Notes: generated by a model not told the origin, from the sequence alone. Counted from the first letter of the stretch, positions 8,487-17,377 are shown. The stretch is 64,000 nucleotides of DNA from Salipiger mangrovisoli (GCF_015223355.1 NZ_JADFFK010000018.1:1-64000), one strand, 5' to 3'. Translations and numbers: made by a program.

Positions 8487-9190
8487 GGACCGAGATGGAA
8501 GTTGCCGCACAACCCGAAGCCTTCGGCTTCGACCCCGCCACCACCGCGCTGATCGTGGTGGACATGCAGAACGCCTATGCCAGCAAGGGAGGCTACATCG
8601 ACCTTGCTGGTTTCGACATCTCCGGCGCGCGCTCCTGCATCGAGAACATCGCCAAGGTGACGCAGGCCTGCCGCGACGCGGGTGTCTTGGTCACCTTCCT
8701 GCAGAACGGCTGGGACGCGGCCTATGTCGAGGCGGGCGGGCCTGACTCGCCGAACGTCAAGAAGTCGAACGCGATCAAGACGATGAAGAAGCGCCCCGAG
8801 CTCTGGGGCCAGCTGCTGGCGAAGGGCGGCTGGGACTACGACCTGATCGACGAGCTGGTGCCGCAGGAGGGTGACCTGCTGATCCCCAAGCCGCGCTACT
8901 CGGGCTTCTTCAACTCCTACCTCGACAGCGCCCTGCGCTCGCGCGGGATCCGCACGCTGGTCTTCACCGGCATCGCCACCAACGTCTGCGTGGAAAGCTC
9001 GCTGCGCGACGCCTTCCATCTCGAGTACCACTGCCTGATGCTCGAGGATGCGACCAACGCCGTCGGGCCCGACTACATCCAGAAGGCGACGGTCTTCAAC
9101 GTCGCGACCTTCTTCGGCTGGGTCGCCAAGACCGACGACTTCTGCGCCGCGCTCATCTCCAAGGAAGCAAAGGAACTTTCGAATGCCTAA
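8483..9190 (+). CDS. rutB: Ureidoacrylate amidohydrolase RutB
   Basis: 235 residues, cysteine hydrolase (isochorismatase) family. Candidate triad residues are D27 ([10 protein letters not shown]), K136 ([10 protein letters not shown]) and C169 ([16 protein letters not shown]). It hydrolyses the peracid or ureidoacrylate from RutA to aminoacrylate and carbamate. The start codon overlaps the rutA stop as ATGA; a second in-frame ATG four codons later is possible. The end overlaps rutC by eight bases. Confidence 0.93.
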   Translation: MRTEMEVAAQPEAFGFDPATTALIVVDMQNAYASKGGYIDLAGFDISGARSCIENIAKVTQACRDAGVLVTFLQNGWDAAYVEAGGPDSPNVKKSNAIKTMKKRPELWGQLLAKGGWDYDLIDELVPQEGDLLIPKPRYSGFFNSYLDSALRSRGIRTLVFTGIATNVCVESSLRDAFHLEYHCLMLEDATNAVGPDYIQKATVFNVATFFGWVAKTDDFCAALISKEAKELSNA

Positions 9191-9569
9191 GACTCCCGTG
9201 ATCCCCGAAGGCACCGGCAAGCCGCTCGCACCCTACCTGCCGGGCGTGCTGGCCGACGGGGTTGTGTACGTGTCGGGCACGTTGCCCTTCGACAAGGAAA
9301 ACAACGTCGTGCACGTGGGCGACGCGAAGGCTCAGACCAAGCACGTGCTGGAGACCATCAAGTCGGTGATCGAGACCGCCAGCGGCACGATGGATGACGT
9401 GGTGATGAACCACATCTTCGTCACCGACTGGGCCAACTACGGCGCGGTGAACGAGGTTTATGCGACCTACTTCCCGGGTGACAAGCCGGCGCGCTACTGC
9501 ATCCAGTGCGGCCTGGTGAAGCCCGACGCATTGGTCGAGATCGCCACGGTCGCGGTGATCAAGGGATGA
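9183..9569 (+). CDS. rutC: RutC, RidA-family aminoacrylate deaminase
   Basis: 128 residues, YjgF/YER057c/UK114 (RidA) fold. It has the N-terminal [16 protein letters not shown] segment, and its last third includes [11 protein letters not shown] with the conserved family Arg and Cys. In the Rut pathway it speeds removal of the reactive aminoacrylate intermediate. ATG 9183 overlaps the end of rutB. Confidence 0.92.
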   Translation: MPKTPVIPEGTGKPLAPYLPGVLADGVVYVSGTLPFDKENNVVHVGDAKAQTKHVLETIKSVIETASGTMDDVVMNHIFVTDWANYGAVNEVYATYFPGDKPARYCIQCGLVKPDALVEIATVAVIKG

Positions 9570-10333
9570 AATTCACTCATCTCAAGTGCGGGCGCGAGGG
9601 CGCCCGCACGCTTGTGCTGTGCTCGGGGCTGGGCGGCGCGCAGGGCTACTGGGCGCCGCATCTCGACGCGCTCAGACCGGTCTTCGACCTCATTCTCTAC
9701 GACCAGCGCGGCACCGGGGCGAATGCGTGCAGCCTCGGGCCGACCTCCATCGCCGAAATGGCGGACGACGTGCTTGAGGTCTGTGAGTCCGCGGGTGTCA
9801 AAAGCTTCGACCTGATGGGCCATGCGCTTGGTGGCCTTGTCGGTTTCGATCTGGCCGCGCGTACGGACCGCCGCGTCGGGCGCGTCGTCGCGATCAACGC
9901 CTGGCCAGAGATCGACGCGCATACCGCGCGCTGTTTCGACCTCCGGCTGGCGACGCTGGCGGGGCAGGGATTGGCGGCCTTTGCCGCGTTGCAGATGAAC
10001 TTCCTCTACCCGCCGTTCTGGATCGCGGCCTTCCCCGAGAAGATCGCCGCCGAGGAGGCGCACGCGGTGGCGCATTTCCAGGGGGCCGAGACCATCACCC
10101 ATCGCATCAATGCGCTGCGCGATTTCCGCCTGCCGAGTATTGCGGATGGCGCGGACATCCTGCTCATCGCCAGCAGGGACGATGCGCTGGTCGATGTGGC
10201 CCAATCCGAGCGGTTGGCAGCGCGTATTCCCGGCGCAAGGCTCGCGGTTTTCGACCAGGGCGGCCACGCGATGAACCTGACGAAGCGCGAAGCCTTCGAG
10301 GCCGAGGTGTTGCCGTTCCTCGCCGCGGCGTGA
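9566..10333 (+). CDS. rutD: RutD, alpha/beta hydrolase of pyrimidine catabolism
   Basis: 255 residues from ATG 9566, overlapping the rutC stop. It is an alpha/beta hydrolase with an oxyanion-type segment [18 protein letters not shown] and a nucleophile-elbow region [17 protein letters not shown], in which Ala replaces the usual Ser (GHALGG). In RutD this position is also atypical, and the protein is thought to assist aminoacrylate hydrolysis to malonic semialdehyde. The C-terminal [10 protein letters not shown] carries the conserved His. It is the last gene of the operon, followed by a hairpin. Confidence 0.88.
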   Translation: MKFTHLKCGREGARTLVLCSGLGGAQGYWAPHLDALRPVFDLILYDQRGTGANACSLGPTSIAEMADDVLEVCESAGVKSFDLMGHALGGLVGFDLAARTDRRVGRVVAINAWPEIDAHTARCFDLRLATLAGQGLAAFAALQMNFLYPPFWIAAFPEKIAAEEAHAVAHFQGAETITHRINALRDFRLPSIADGADILLIASRDDALVDVAQSERLAARIPGARLAVFDQGGHAMNLTKREAFEAEVLPFLAAA

Positions 10334-10351
10334 GCGCAGGGCCTGCGTCCG

Positions 10352-10381
10352 AAACCCCGCTGGACGATCCCCGCGGGGTTT
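10352..10381 (+). terminator. Hairpin after rutD
   Basis: AAACCCCGC (10352-10360) pairs with GCGGGGTTT (10373-10381) around a 12-base loop, 18 bases after the rutD stop. It separates the rut operon from the next gene. Confidence 0.65.
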
Positions 10382-10418
10382 CCCACGCTCGCGCCTGACG
10401 AAACGGAAAGGACACGGC

Positions 10419-11207
10419 ATGGCCCACGAGATGCACAAACCCGCCGCCCCGGCGCCGCGGCGCAACGTCGATCTGGATACCGACGCGATCCGGCAGGCGC
10501 GGGTCGACCTCGCCGCGACCCTGCGCATGGCGGCGCGCTACGGGCTGGAAGAAGGCATCTGCAACCATTTCTCGGCCGTGGTGCCGGGCCATCCCGATCT
10601 CTTCCTCGTCAATCGGTTGGGAGACGCCTTCGCCGAGGCGACAGCCTCCAGTCTGCTGATCTGCGATTTCGATGGCCACGTGCTGGCGGGCGAGGGGGAA
10701 CCCGAGGCCACCGCCTTCTACATCCACGCCAGGCTGCACAAGCGTCATCCGCGTGTCGGCGCAGCCTTCCATACCCACATGCCCAACGCCACCGCGCTCA
10801 CCATGATCGAGGGGGCGCCACTGGTCTGGGCCGGGCAGACCGCGCTGAAATTCTACGGGCGCACCGTGGTGGACGAAGTCTACAACGGGCTCGCGCTCGA
10901 CAACGCCGAGGGTGACCGCATCGCCGAAGCGATGGGTGTCGCGGACATCGTCTTCATGCGCAACCACGGCGTCATGGTCTCCGCGCCCAATATCGCAGAG
11001 GCCTGGGACGATCTTTATTACCTTGAGCGCGCCGCCGAGGTGCAACTCAAGGCGATGAGCTCGGGCCGACCGCTGATCCCGGTGGCAAGGGACCTCGCCG
11101 AGAAGACCGCGAGGCTGATGCGCGAGGGCGACCCGGAAAGCGCGCGCATGCATCTCGAGAGCATCAAGCGTCAGCTCGACGTGGTGTCACCGGGTTTCCG
11201 CGACTAG
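10419..11207 (+). CDS. Class II aldolase/adducin-family protein
   Basis: 262 residues. It has the class II aldolase/adducin fold with metal-binding histidines in FHTHMPNATAL and in FMRNHGVMV, plus EGICNHFSAVV near the N-terminus. Relatives include fuculose-phosphate and ribulose-phosphate aldolase/epimerase enzymes, but many family members have unknown substrates. A ribosome site (GGAAAGG) precedes ATG 10419. It is convergent with a DeoR-family regulator, and such regulators often control sugar-phosphate genes, so a sugar-phosphate substrate is plausible. It is not part of the Rut pathway as known. Confidence 0.75.
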   Translation: MAHEMHKPAAPAPRRNVDLDTDAIRQARVDLAATLRMAARYGLEEGICNHFSAVVPGHPDLFLVNRLGDAFAEATASSLLICDFDGHVLAGEGEPEATAFYIHARLHKRHPRVGAAFHTHMPNATALTMIEGAPLVWAGQTALKFYGRTVVDEVYNGLALDNAEGDRIAEAMGVADIVFMRNHGVMVSAPNIAEAWDDLYYLERAAEVQLKAMSSGRPLIPVARDLAEKTARLMREGDPESARMHLESIKRQLDVVSPGFRD

Positions 11208-11219
11208 GCGGGGCAGGGC

Positions 11220-12014
11220 TCAGGCGACGATCACCTCGACCCCGGCGGCGGCCAGCGCGCTGGCCAGCGGTGCCTCGGGCGCAGCATCGGTGACCAGCGT
11301 GTCGACCTGTTTCAGCGCCGCCACCTGCACCAGCGCGGGCAGACCGAACTTGCTGCTGTCGGCCAGCACCACGCAGCGCCCGGCACGGGCGGCAAAGGTG
11401 CGCTTCATCTCGGCATCCTCGATGCAAAGATCAAAGATGCCCTCCTCGGAGATCGCGGCAACGCCAAGGAAAACCGTGTCGAACCACAGTTTTCCGGCCT
11501 GTTCCATCGCCACCGGACCGACCAGCGACATCGCGGCGGGGCGCATCCTGCCACCAAGCATGTAGACCTCGGCCCGCGTCTCGAGTGCCGCGATCCGCAG
11601 GTTGTTGGTGAAAATGCGCCGCCGAGCATCGCCGACCATCAGGCGCGCCAGTTCCAGAACGGTTGTACCGACGTCGAGCGCTACGACTTCGCTTGGCCGG
11701 GTCAGCGTCAGCGCCCGCCGCGCGATCTGCGCCTTGGCCCCGGCGTTGCGGGTCCGCGGCTCGGAGAAGGCGGGGGCAGGTACCGGCTCGGGCAGCCCGC
11801 CGTCGCCCAGGATCGCGCCGCCATGGGTGCGGCGCAGGTCGCCGCGCTCCTCCAACTCGCGCAGGTCGCGCCGCACGGTCATCTCGGACACGCCGAAATG
11901 ACCCGCCAGATCGACCGAGGACATGAAGCCGGTCTTGCGGACCATCTGCGCAATGCGGTCCTTGCGGACCTCGCCCATCATGCGGGGCGGGGGGGCTTGC
12001 TTTTCGGCGGTCAT
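11220..12014 (-). CDS. DeoR/GlpR-family transcriptional regulator
   Basis: 264 residues from the ATG at 12014; an in-frame start ten codons upstream is possible. Residues about 13-65 form the DeoR-type winged helix (RKDRIAQMVRKTGFMSSVDLAGHFGVSEMTVRRDLRELE, read in two parts), followed by the sugar-phosphate sensor domain with VVALDVGTTVLELA and the C-terminal VLADSSKFG segment typical of DeoRC. It would repress sugar or polyol genes and release DNA on binding a phosphorylated sugar. It faces the class II aldolase gene tail to tail. Target genes are not evident in the window. Confidence 0.85.
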   Translation of the reverse strand: MTAEKQAPPPRMMGEVRKDRIAQMVRKTGFMSSVDLAGHFGVSEMTVRRDLRELEERGDLRRTHGGAILGDGGLPEPVPAPAFSEPRTRNAGAKAQIARRALTLTRPSEVVALDVGTTVLELARLMVGDARRRIFTNNLRIAALETRAEVYMLGGRMRPAAMSLVGPVAMEQAGKLWFDTVFLGVAAISEEGIFDLCIEDAEMKRTFAARAGRCVVLADSSKFGLPALVQVAALKQVDTLVTDAAPEAPLASALAAAGVEVIVA

Positions 12015-12279
12015 GGTCTGTCTGGCGCAGCCGCTGCCGGGCACTGTCGCGAAGAGCTTGGGCAGGGCAGGCGCGTGCCTCCTTGGGGCAGGGACGTCGG
12101 ACGGGCGCGATACGCGCGAAAGCCGGACGCCGGTAATTCAACCTTAGCACAAACAGACATAAGCGAACAAAAGATAACGAATTGTGAAGCGCCGTTGGTG
12201 GTGGTGGTGATCGCGCCGGTTGCGCATGCGACGCGACGTCCCTTTCCAAGCGCGTCGGAAAACCGTTACTGATCACAGC

Positions 12280-12633
12280 ATGATCCGCGCGCGCGCCCAA
12301 CGCCTGTCCCTATGTGTCGTCATCCTCGTGGTGGCGCTGGCCAGCGTCGTCTTCGCGGCGCGCATGGCCCCGGACGAGGTCTCCGGCGCGCGGCTTGAGG
12401 GCTATCTCGCCATGGGCGGCACGCTTGCCGACCTCTGCGCCGAGGAGGGCCCGCATCACGGCCATCACTGCCCGGTCTGCAACCTGCTGCCCGAGACGCC
12501 GGAGTCCCGCCTGCCGATCGCGACGACGCGCTTGGATTCCCGCTTTCACCTGGGCGGGCAAGGCGATCTCGGCCTGCCGCCGCAGCGGGGCCACATGCGA
12601 GGCGCTCCGCGCGCGCCCCCGGCGCTGGCCTGA
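12280..12633 (+). CDS. Small membrane-anchored DUF2946-like protein
   Basis: 117 residues. One N-terminal hydrophobic segment (about residues 8-26, LSLCVVILVVALASVVFA) is followed by a short periplasmic tail with C53, a GPHHGHHCPVC cluster (C64, C67 and several His) and a Pro/Arg-rich end. The CPxC plus His pattern is what is seen in DUF2946-type proteins that neighbour copper genes. Location 125 bases before a PCuAC copper chaperone supports a role in metal handling. The function is not established. Confidence 0.65.
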   Translation: MIRARAQRLSLCVVILVVALASVVFAARMAPDEVSGARLEGYLAMGGTLADLCAEEGPHHGHHCPVCNLLPETPESRLPIATTRLDSRFHLGGQGDLGLPPQRGHMRGAPRAPPALA

Positions 12634-12758
12634 CAAGAGGCCGCGGCGCGCCACGCCGCCTGGCCAACCTTGCCAAACTTGCCGCCGGGCGCAGAGCCCG
12701 GACCCATGTTTTCGCGCTGGCAGCGGTGCGTCCGCGCGCGCGACGGAGGAGACCCAAT

Positions 12759-13322
12759 ATGAAGACCACCCTGATCACTGCACTCGGGCTTGCCCTTGCA
12801 ACCGCCACGGGCGGCCATGCCGATCACGAGCACGCAGACCACAGCACGGCGCCCGGCCAGCACATGCTGGCCCATGCCGGGAGCGCCGAGACCGTCTACG
12901 AACTCGGGGCGCTGCACATCGAGTCCCCTTTCGCGCGCGCCAGCCTTCCGAACCAGCCCGTCGGCGGCGGATTTTTCACCGTCACCAACACCGGCACCGA
13001 GGACGACCGCCTGATCGAGGCACGTGTCGCGCCAGAGCTGGCTGATCACCTGGAGATCCACGAGATGGCCATGGACGGGCAGGTGATGAAGATGCGCGAG
13101 TTGTCCGAGGGGCTGCCGATCCCGGCGGGCGCAACGGTCGAGCTCAAGCCCGGCAGCTACCATCTGATGATGATGGGGCTCAAGCAGCCGCTGGTCGAGG
13201 GCGAGAGCGTGACCATCTCGTTGACCTTCGAGAAGGCGGGCACGATCGAGGTGCCGCTGGCCATTGGCGCGCCCAACGCCAAGGGCGCGGCACCGCACGC
13301 ACATATGTCCCACGGCAACTGA
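12759..13322 (+). CDS. Periplasmic PCu(A)C-type copper chaperone
   Basis: 187 residues with a signal peptide (MKTTLITALGLALATATGGHA). The mature N-terminus is His-rich (DHEHADHS). The core carries the PCuAC copper-site residues H101, M112, H135 and M137 (EIHEM, MKM and YHLMMMG segments). The family binds Cu(I) in the periplasm and hands it to cytochrome c oxidase assembly, usually with SCO. A second His-rich stretch ends the protein (APHAHMSHGN). An SCO gene starts 11 bases downstream. Confidence 0.88.
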   Translation: MKTTLITALGLALATATGGHADHEHADHSTAPGQHMLAHAGSAETVYELGALHIESPFARASLPNQPVGGGFFTVTNTGTEDDRLIEARVAPELADHLEIHEMAMDGQVMKMRELSEGLPIPAGATVELKPGSYHLMMMGLKQPLVEGESVTISLTFEKAGTIEVPLAIGAPNAKGAAPHAHMSHGN

Positions 13323-13333
13323 GGAGCGCAGAC

Positions 13334-13936
13334 GTGAGCAAGCAAGGCATCACCGCCATCCGCATCGCGCTCTGGGGTCTGGTTCTGCTGGCCCTCGTTG
13401 CCCTGCTCTGGGTTCGGGTCATCGCCCCGCGGCTGGAGCAGGATGTGACGGCCTCGCTCGGGCGGGGGGACTACCATCTGACCGCCACCGACGGCAGCGC
13501 CTTCACCGAGAGCAGCCTGAAGGGCGCGCCCTCGGCCGTCTTCTTCGGCTTCACCCATTGTCCCGAGGTCTGCCCGACGACGCTGGGCGACATCGCCACA
13601 TGGCAGGAAGGCCTCGGCGAGGCCGGCAAGATGCTCCGTGTCTTCTTCGTCACCGTCGATCCCGAACGCGACACGCCCGAGCAGCTTGCGCAATATGTCT
13701 CCTGGGTGCCCGGCGTGCTGGGTGTATCGGGGGACCGCGCAGAGATGGACAAGGCGATCAAGGCCTTCCGCATCTACGCCCGCCGCGTGGCGCTGGATGA
13801 CGGCGGCTACACGATGGACCATTCGGCCATGGTGCTGCTCTTTGACGAAAAGGGCGACTATGCCGGGCTGATCAACTACCAGGAAGATTACGACCGCGCA
13901 CTCGGCAAGCTGCGCGGCCTGGTTGGCGCGTCCTGA
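13334..13936 (+). CDS. SCO1/SenC-family protein
   Basis: 200 residues from GTG 13334, preceded by a GAGGAG-type ribosome site. One N-terminal transmembrane anchor (about residues 9-30) is followed by a thioredoxin-like domain with the copper motif CPEVC (C76, C80) and the distal His (H163, YTMDHSAM). SCO proteins help assemble the CuA centre of cytochrome c oxidase or act as thiol reductases. Pairing with PCuAC immediately upstream fits CuA assembly. Confidence 0.9.
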   Translation: MSKQGITAIRIALWGLVLLALVALLWVRVIAPRLEQDVTASLGRGDYHLTATDGSAFTESSLKGAPSAVFFGFTHCPEVCPTTLGDIATWQEGLGEAGKMLRVFFVTVDPERDTPEQLAQYVSWVPGVLGVSGDRAEMDKAIKAFRIYARRVALDDGGYTMDHSAMVLLFDEKGDYAGLINYQEDYDRALGKLRGLVGAS

Positions 13937-14055
13937 GCCGCGGCCGTCAAAAGCCGCCGGTTGGCAAGGGCTTGCCGATGTCTCGGCAGGCCCTTGCCGA
14001 GGCATTCGGCGCGGGCCACTCTGCCGGCAAAACCCAAAAAAGGCGGAGCGGGCAG

Positions 14056-15294
14056 ATGGGCAGCACAAGACGGAACTTCCTCATGACGGGCGGGGCGCTG
14101 GCGCTTCTGGCGGGCTGTGGCGGCGGCGGATACTCGGGCGGTTCGGCCCCGGTCGAGGACCCGATGCTGCGCCCTCAGCCCAATCCCGGCTGGGACGCCT
14201 GGGTCGCGTCGTTCCGTGGCCGGGCGCTGTCGCAGGGCATTTCCGGTTCGACCTATGACGCCGCCTTCCGCGTTGCCGGCTTCCTGCCCGGCGTGGTCGA
14301 GCGCGACCGCAGCCAGACCGAGTTCACCCGCACGCTCGAGGATTACCTCGCGATCACCGCGAACGAGCAGAAGGTCCAGCAGGGCCGCGCCGAGCTGCGG
14401 CGCTACATGGGCGTCCTGCGCGAGATCGAGGCGCGCTACGGCGTGCCGCCGCATGTGGTCTGCGCGGTCTGGGGCATGGAAAGCAGCTACGGCACACGGC
14501 GTGGCAGCATCCCGGTGATCTCGGCCTGCTCGACACTGGCCTACGACGGCCGGCGCGGCGCCTTCTTCGAGTCGCAGACGCTGGCCGCCCTGCGCATCCT
14601 CGAGCGCGGCGACGTCGATCCGCTGCACCTGACCGGCAGCTGGGCCGGGGCGATGGGCCATACGCAGTTCATCCCGACCACCTACCAGAGTTACGCGGTG
14701 GATTTCCGCGGCGACGGGCGGCGCGACATCTGGTCGGACGATCCGACCGATGGGCTGGCCTCGACCGCCAACTACCTGGCGCGGAGCGGTTGGCGCAGCG
14801 GTGAGCCCTGGGGGGTGGAGGTGGTGCTGCCCGCGGGCGGCGCGGGTCTGGCCGGCAGCACGCGCAGCGGCGCGGGCTGGGCGTCGGCCGGGGTGCGCCC
14901 GTCCGCCGGGGGATCGCTGCCCTCGGGCTCGGGCAAGCTGCTGCTGCCGCAGGGGGCAAGCGGGCCGGCCTTCCTCGTCTACCGCAATTTCAACGTCATC
15001 CTGCGCTACAACAACGCGCAGAACTACGGCATCGGGGTAGGCCACCTGTCGGACCGGCTGTTGGGGGCGGGTCCGCTGCGTGCGAGCTTCCCGCCCGACC
15101 GCTACGGGCTGACCATCGACGACCGCCGCGAGCTGCAGGGACGTCTCAATGCGGCGGGCTACGACGCAGGTACGCCCGACGGGGTTCTAGGCAAGAAAAC
15201 CACCGCGGCCATCGAGGGCTATCAGGCGCGCGCCGGGATGCCGGTGACCGGCACGCCCTCGCAGGAGCTTCTGGCACGGCTGCGGCGCGGCTGA
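14056..15294 (+). CDS. MltB-type lytic murein transglycosylase with peptidoglycan-binding domain
   Basis: 412 residues from ATG 14056. The N-terminus combines a twin-Arg-like RRNFLMTGG segment with a lipobox (LLAG-C21), so it is predicted to be a lipoprotein. Residues about 45-330 are an SLT_2/MltB domain with catalytic E142 in VWGMESSYGT and MGHTQFIPTTY further on. Residues about 345-410 form a PG_binding_1 domain (RRELQGRLNAAGYDAGTPDG). It cleaves glycan strands of murein to anhydromuropeptides. A low-complexity Gly/Ser stretch (about 265-300) interrupts the catalytic region. Confidence 0.88.
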   Translation: MGSTRRNFLMTGGALALLAGCGGGGYSGGSAPVEDPMLRPQPNPGWDAWVASFRGRALSQGISGSTYDAAFRVAGFLPGVVERDRSQTEFTRTLEDYLAITANEQKVQQGRAELRRYMGVLREIEARYGVPPHVVCAVWGMESSYGTRRGSIPVISACSTLAYDGRRGAFFESQTLAALRILERGDVDPLHLTGSWAGAMGHTQFIPTTYQSYAVDFRGDGRRDIWSDDPTDGLASTANYLARSGWRSGEPWGVEVVLPAGGAGLAGSTRSGAGWASAGVRPSAGGSLPSGSGKLLLPQGASGPAFLVYRNFNVILRYNNAQNYGIGVGHLSDRLLGAGPLRASFPPDRYGLTIDDRRELQGRLNAAGYDAGTPDGVLGKKTTAAIEGYQARAGMPVTGTPSQELLARLRRG

Positions 15295-15325
15295 CCGCCG
15301 CGCCACCTTTCGCCGTGTTTGCGCC

Positions 15326-15820
15326 TCAGACCCCGGCGGTGCCGCCAAGCGCCGCCTGAAGGTCGGCCAGCGTTTTCTTCTCGGCCTCCGAGACGGCTTC
15401 GCCGCCGAAGCCCAGGAAGCCGCCTTCCTTCGCTGCTTCGGCGGTCCGGGTCGCAGTGTCGATGAGGAATTCCGAGAAGGCTGCGGCCTCCTCGGGCGCG
15501 GTGGTCTTCACGGTGCCGAGAATCTCGGACAGGCGGGTGATCGCGGCCTCGGTGATCTCGGGCGGTTTCTTGCCCTTCACCAGGGCCTTCACCCCGTCCA
15601 TTGCGGCCGAGCGGCCCTCGGAAGTCTTGTAGGCCTCGGCCACCTCGGCGGCCAGCGTGCCGGCGGAGGCGCCCTTCAGCGATCCGGCCATTGCCGCGCT
15701 CTCCTGTACCGCGCCGATCAACCCGCCGGGGTCGGCGGCGGTGATCGCCAGCCCGGCCAGCATCGGGGCCTCGAGAACCATAGCCCAATCGGTCGCGGTG
15801 AATTTTTCCTTGAGTGCCAT
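15326..15820 (-). CDS. Conserved hypothetical protein
   Basis: 164 residues from ATG 15820, preceded by a GAGG-type ribosome site; the open frame extends upstream without protein-like composition. It begins MALKEKFTATDWAMVLEAPM and is Ala/Glu-rich, probably mostly helical, with no signal peptide or membrane segment. A GGFLGFGGE loop lies near the C-terminus. I do not recognise a functional family. It faces the MltB-type gene tail to tail. Confidence 0.6.
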   Translation of the reverse strand: MALKEKFTATDWAMVLEAPMLAGLAITAADPGGLIGAVQESAAMAGSLKGASAGTLAAEVAEAYKTSEGRSAAMDGVKALVKGKKPPEITEAAITRLSEILGTVKTTAPEEAAAFSEFLIDTATRTAEAAKEGGFLGFGGEAVSEAEKKTLADLQAALGGTAGV

Positions 15821-16337
15821 TGAGAGCCTCCGCTCAATCGTTGTGTGAGTCCGTTGCGGGTGTCCGGAGAAGGGCCGCTGGGTCATCGATCGGCGTGGAA
15901 TGCCGGGCCCCGGCGGGTGTGTCGGTAGCGTGTGCAGGTCCAAAATCCGGGGCCTGCTGTGGTCTGAAATGATCGGGGCCGGCCTCAATACACTGGCCGG
16001 ACCCTATGTCTAAGGTCCTGAACCGGAACGGTCGGAGCGTAGCTCAACCCTCACGGGTGATCCAGCGACGCGCGGGTGACCGGCGCCTATGCGCGCACGA
16101 TGATCAGATTTCCGCCGATCGCCGCCGCAGGACGTGCCGACCCGGAGCGGGTCTTCGGGTGCGATGGCCCACGTCGTCCTGTGCCAAAAGCGTCGCTGCG
16201 GCGGTTGAACCGGCCATCCCCCTGCGGCGTGCGAACCTCCGGTTCCGGCGCAGCGGCATCGTGCCGGACATCGCCTCGTCCTCGCCGCAGTCGGGATCGA
16301 CCGGGGTGACATGGGGGACGGGCGGTGTGACCGGGTC
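15821..16337. other. Non-coding stretch, no recognisable gene
   Basis: 517 bases between two minus-strand genes. The several overlapping open frames have no protein-like features. A GGAGCGTAGCTCA string (16034-16046) resembles the start of a tRNA but no matching arms follow. I see no clear terminator for the gene ending at 16338. Confidence 0.4.
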
Positions 16338-17039
16338 TCAGACGACCTCGATCACGTCCTTGTCTATGGCAAGATGGTATCCCTTGCGGGCGATGTTGCG
16401 CACCAGAAGCTCGCTGACCATCTGGTTGCCCAGCCCGTCGCGCAGGCGTTTGATCCGGGTCGCGCCGGCTGCCTCCTCGCAGTCGCTCGGGTCGCGGCCC
16501 GAGATCATCCCCTCGATCTCCGCCCCGGTCAGCGTCTCGTCGTCCATCCGCGCCTCGGCAAGCACCGAGAGGGTTTCGATCATCGCCGCCGTCAGCTTGA
16601 AGCCCATGGTGTTGAGGTAGACCATGTTTTCCTCGCGGCTGATGATCAGAGAGCTGACCTGGATGCCCGAGCGCTCGATCTGCGCCATGCGCCGGTTCAT
16701 TCCCGCCAGCATCACCAGGAAGACCAGTGCGGCGACCAGCATGGCGGCGGCGAAGACCAGCAGCACGAAGATCACCATCCGGTAGCTCGCCAGCGTGTCG
16801 GCAAAGGCGGTGCCCGAGAGCGCGAGGATCTCCAGCAGCTTCACCTCGGCCTGGGCGGTCAGGTCGTGCTCGACGAAAATCTGCTCGACCCTTGCGTTGA
16901 ACGCGTTGCCGTCGGGCAGGGTGAACATCAGCACCCCGCCGGCCAGGGCCAGCAGGGCGATGATCGCGGCAATGCCGAATGTGACGATGCGCCCGCCCGC
17001 GCGGCGGGCCTCAGTAGCGGAGATAGAACTCGCCGGCAT
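16338..17039 (-). CDS. Membrane protein with C-terminal OmpR/PhoB-like winged-helix domain
   Basis: 233 residues. Two transmembrane segments (about 19-40 and 88-113) enclose a short extracytoplasmic loop. Residues about 148-225 align well by eye with an OmpR/PhoB effector domain: KLTAAMIETLSVLA, then LTGAEIEGMI, RIKRLRDGLG and LVRNIARKGYHL, the last matching the usual LIRTVRGVGYRL. ToxR/CadC-type regulators have the DNA-binding domain first and the membrane anchor second; here the order is reversed. The start overlaps the end of an upstream exported protein gene by 29 bases, so the two are co-expressed. A membrane-bound transcription factor is inferred, not shown. Confidence 0.65.
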   Translation of the reverse strand: MPASSISATEARRAGGRIVTFGIAAIIALLALAGGVLMFTLPDGNAFNARVEQIFVEHDLTAQAEVKLLEILALSGTAFADTLASYRMVIFVLLVFAAAMLVAALVFLVMLAGMNRRMAQIERSGIQVSSLIISREENMVYLNTMGFKLTAAMIETLSVLAEARMDDETLTGAEIEGMISGRDPSDCEEAAGATRIKRLRDGLGNQMVSELLVRNIARKGYHLAIDKDVIEVV

Positions 17040-17301
17040 TCTTCTTCTTTTCTTCCGAGGGCGGCTGTTCGGACAGGGCGACGACGCTCAAAAGCGTCCA
17101 GCCGTTGCGGTCGAGCCGGATCTCCAGCTGCGCGGCCGCGGTGTTCTTCGACGGGCATGTCTCCGTCGGAAGCAGGGCGATGCCGTATTGCAGGCGCAGC
17201 GGATCGTCCTGTTTGGCCTTGTACTCCGCGTAGCACTCGGCTTGCGCCGCGGTGGCGCCAAGGGCGAGCAGAAGCGAGAGGGTGAGAAACGGCATGTTCA
17301 T
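17011..17301 (-). CDS. Small exported protein of unknown function
   Basis: 96 residues with a clear signal peptide (MNMPFLTLSLLLALGATAAQA). The mature part of about 75 residues has two Cys (one in AECYAEYK, one in LPTETCPSK) that could form a disulfide, and a strand-rich middle (AAAQLEIRLDRNGWTLLSVV). No family recognised. It is the first gene of a pair with the membrane winged-helix protein, overlapping it by 29 bases, so it might act as its periplasmic partner in the way ToxS accompanies ToxR; that is speculation from gene order. Confidence 0.6.
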   Translation of the reverse strand: MNMPFLTLSLLLALGATAAQAECYAEYKAKQDDPLRLQYGIALLPTETCPSKNTAAAQLEIRLDRNGWTLLSVVALSEQPPSEEKKKNAGEFYLRY

Positions 17302-17364
17302 GCCTGAACACTGAGCGCGCCGCCGCCGCAATTCAATAGCCCCGTACGGATAGGCGGCGGATAT

Positions 17365-17377
17365 CCGATAACATCGG
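17365..17377. promoter_or_regulatory. Inverted repeat in a divergent promoter region
   Basis: CCGAT-AAC-ATCGG lies between the minus-strand exported/winged-helix pair and the plus-strand gene at 17473. It is flanked by further ATATC/GATAT symmetry (17361-17365 and 17381-17385). It is a candidate operator, possibly for the membrane winged-helix protein itself. Confidence 0.35.

Noticed and set aside
15326-15988. Longer version of the hypothetical protein starting at 15988
   Set aside because: The extra 56 residues are Pro/Arg/His-rich and non-conserved in character, while the ATG at 15820 has a ribosome site and opens onto typical protein sequence.
16034-16046. GGAGCGTAGCTCA, resembling a tRNA 5-prime end
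   Set aside because: No anticodon arm, T arm or matching acceptor strand follows.
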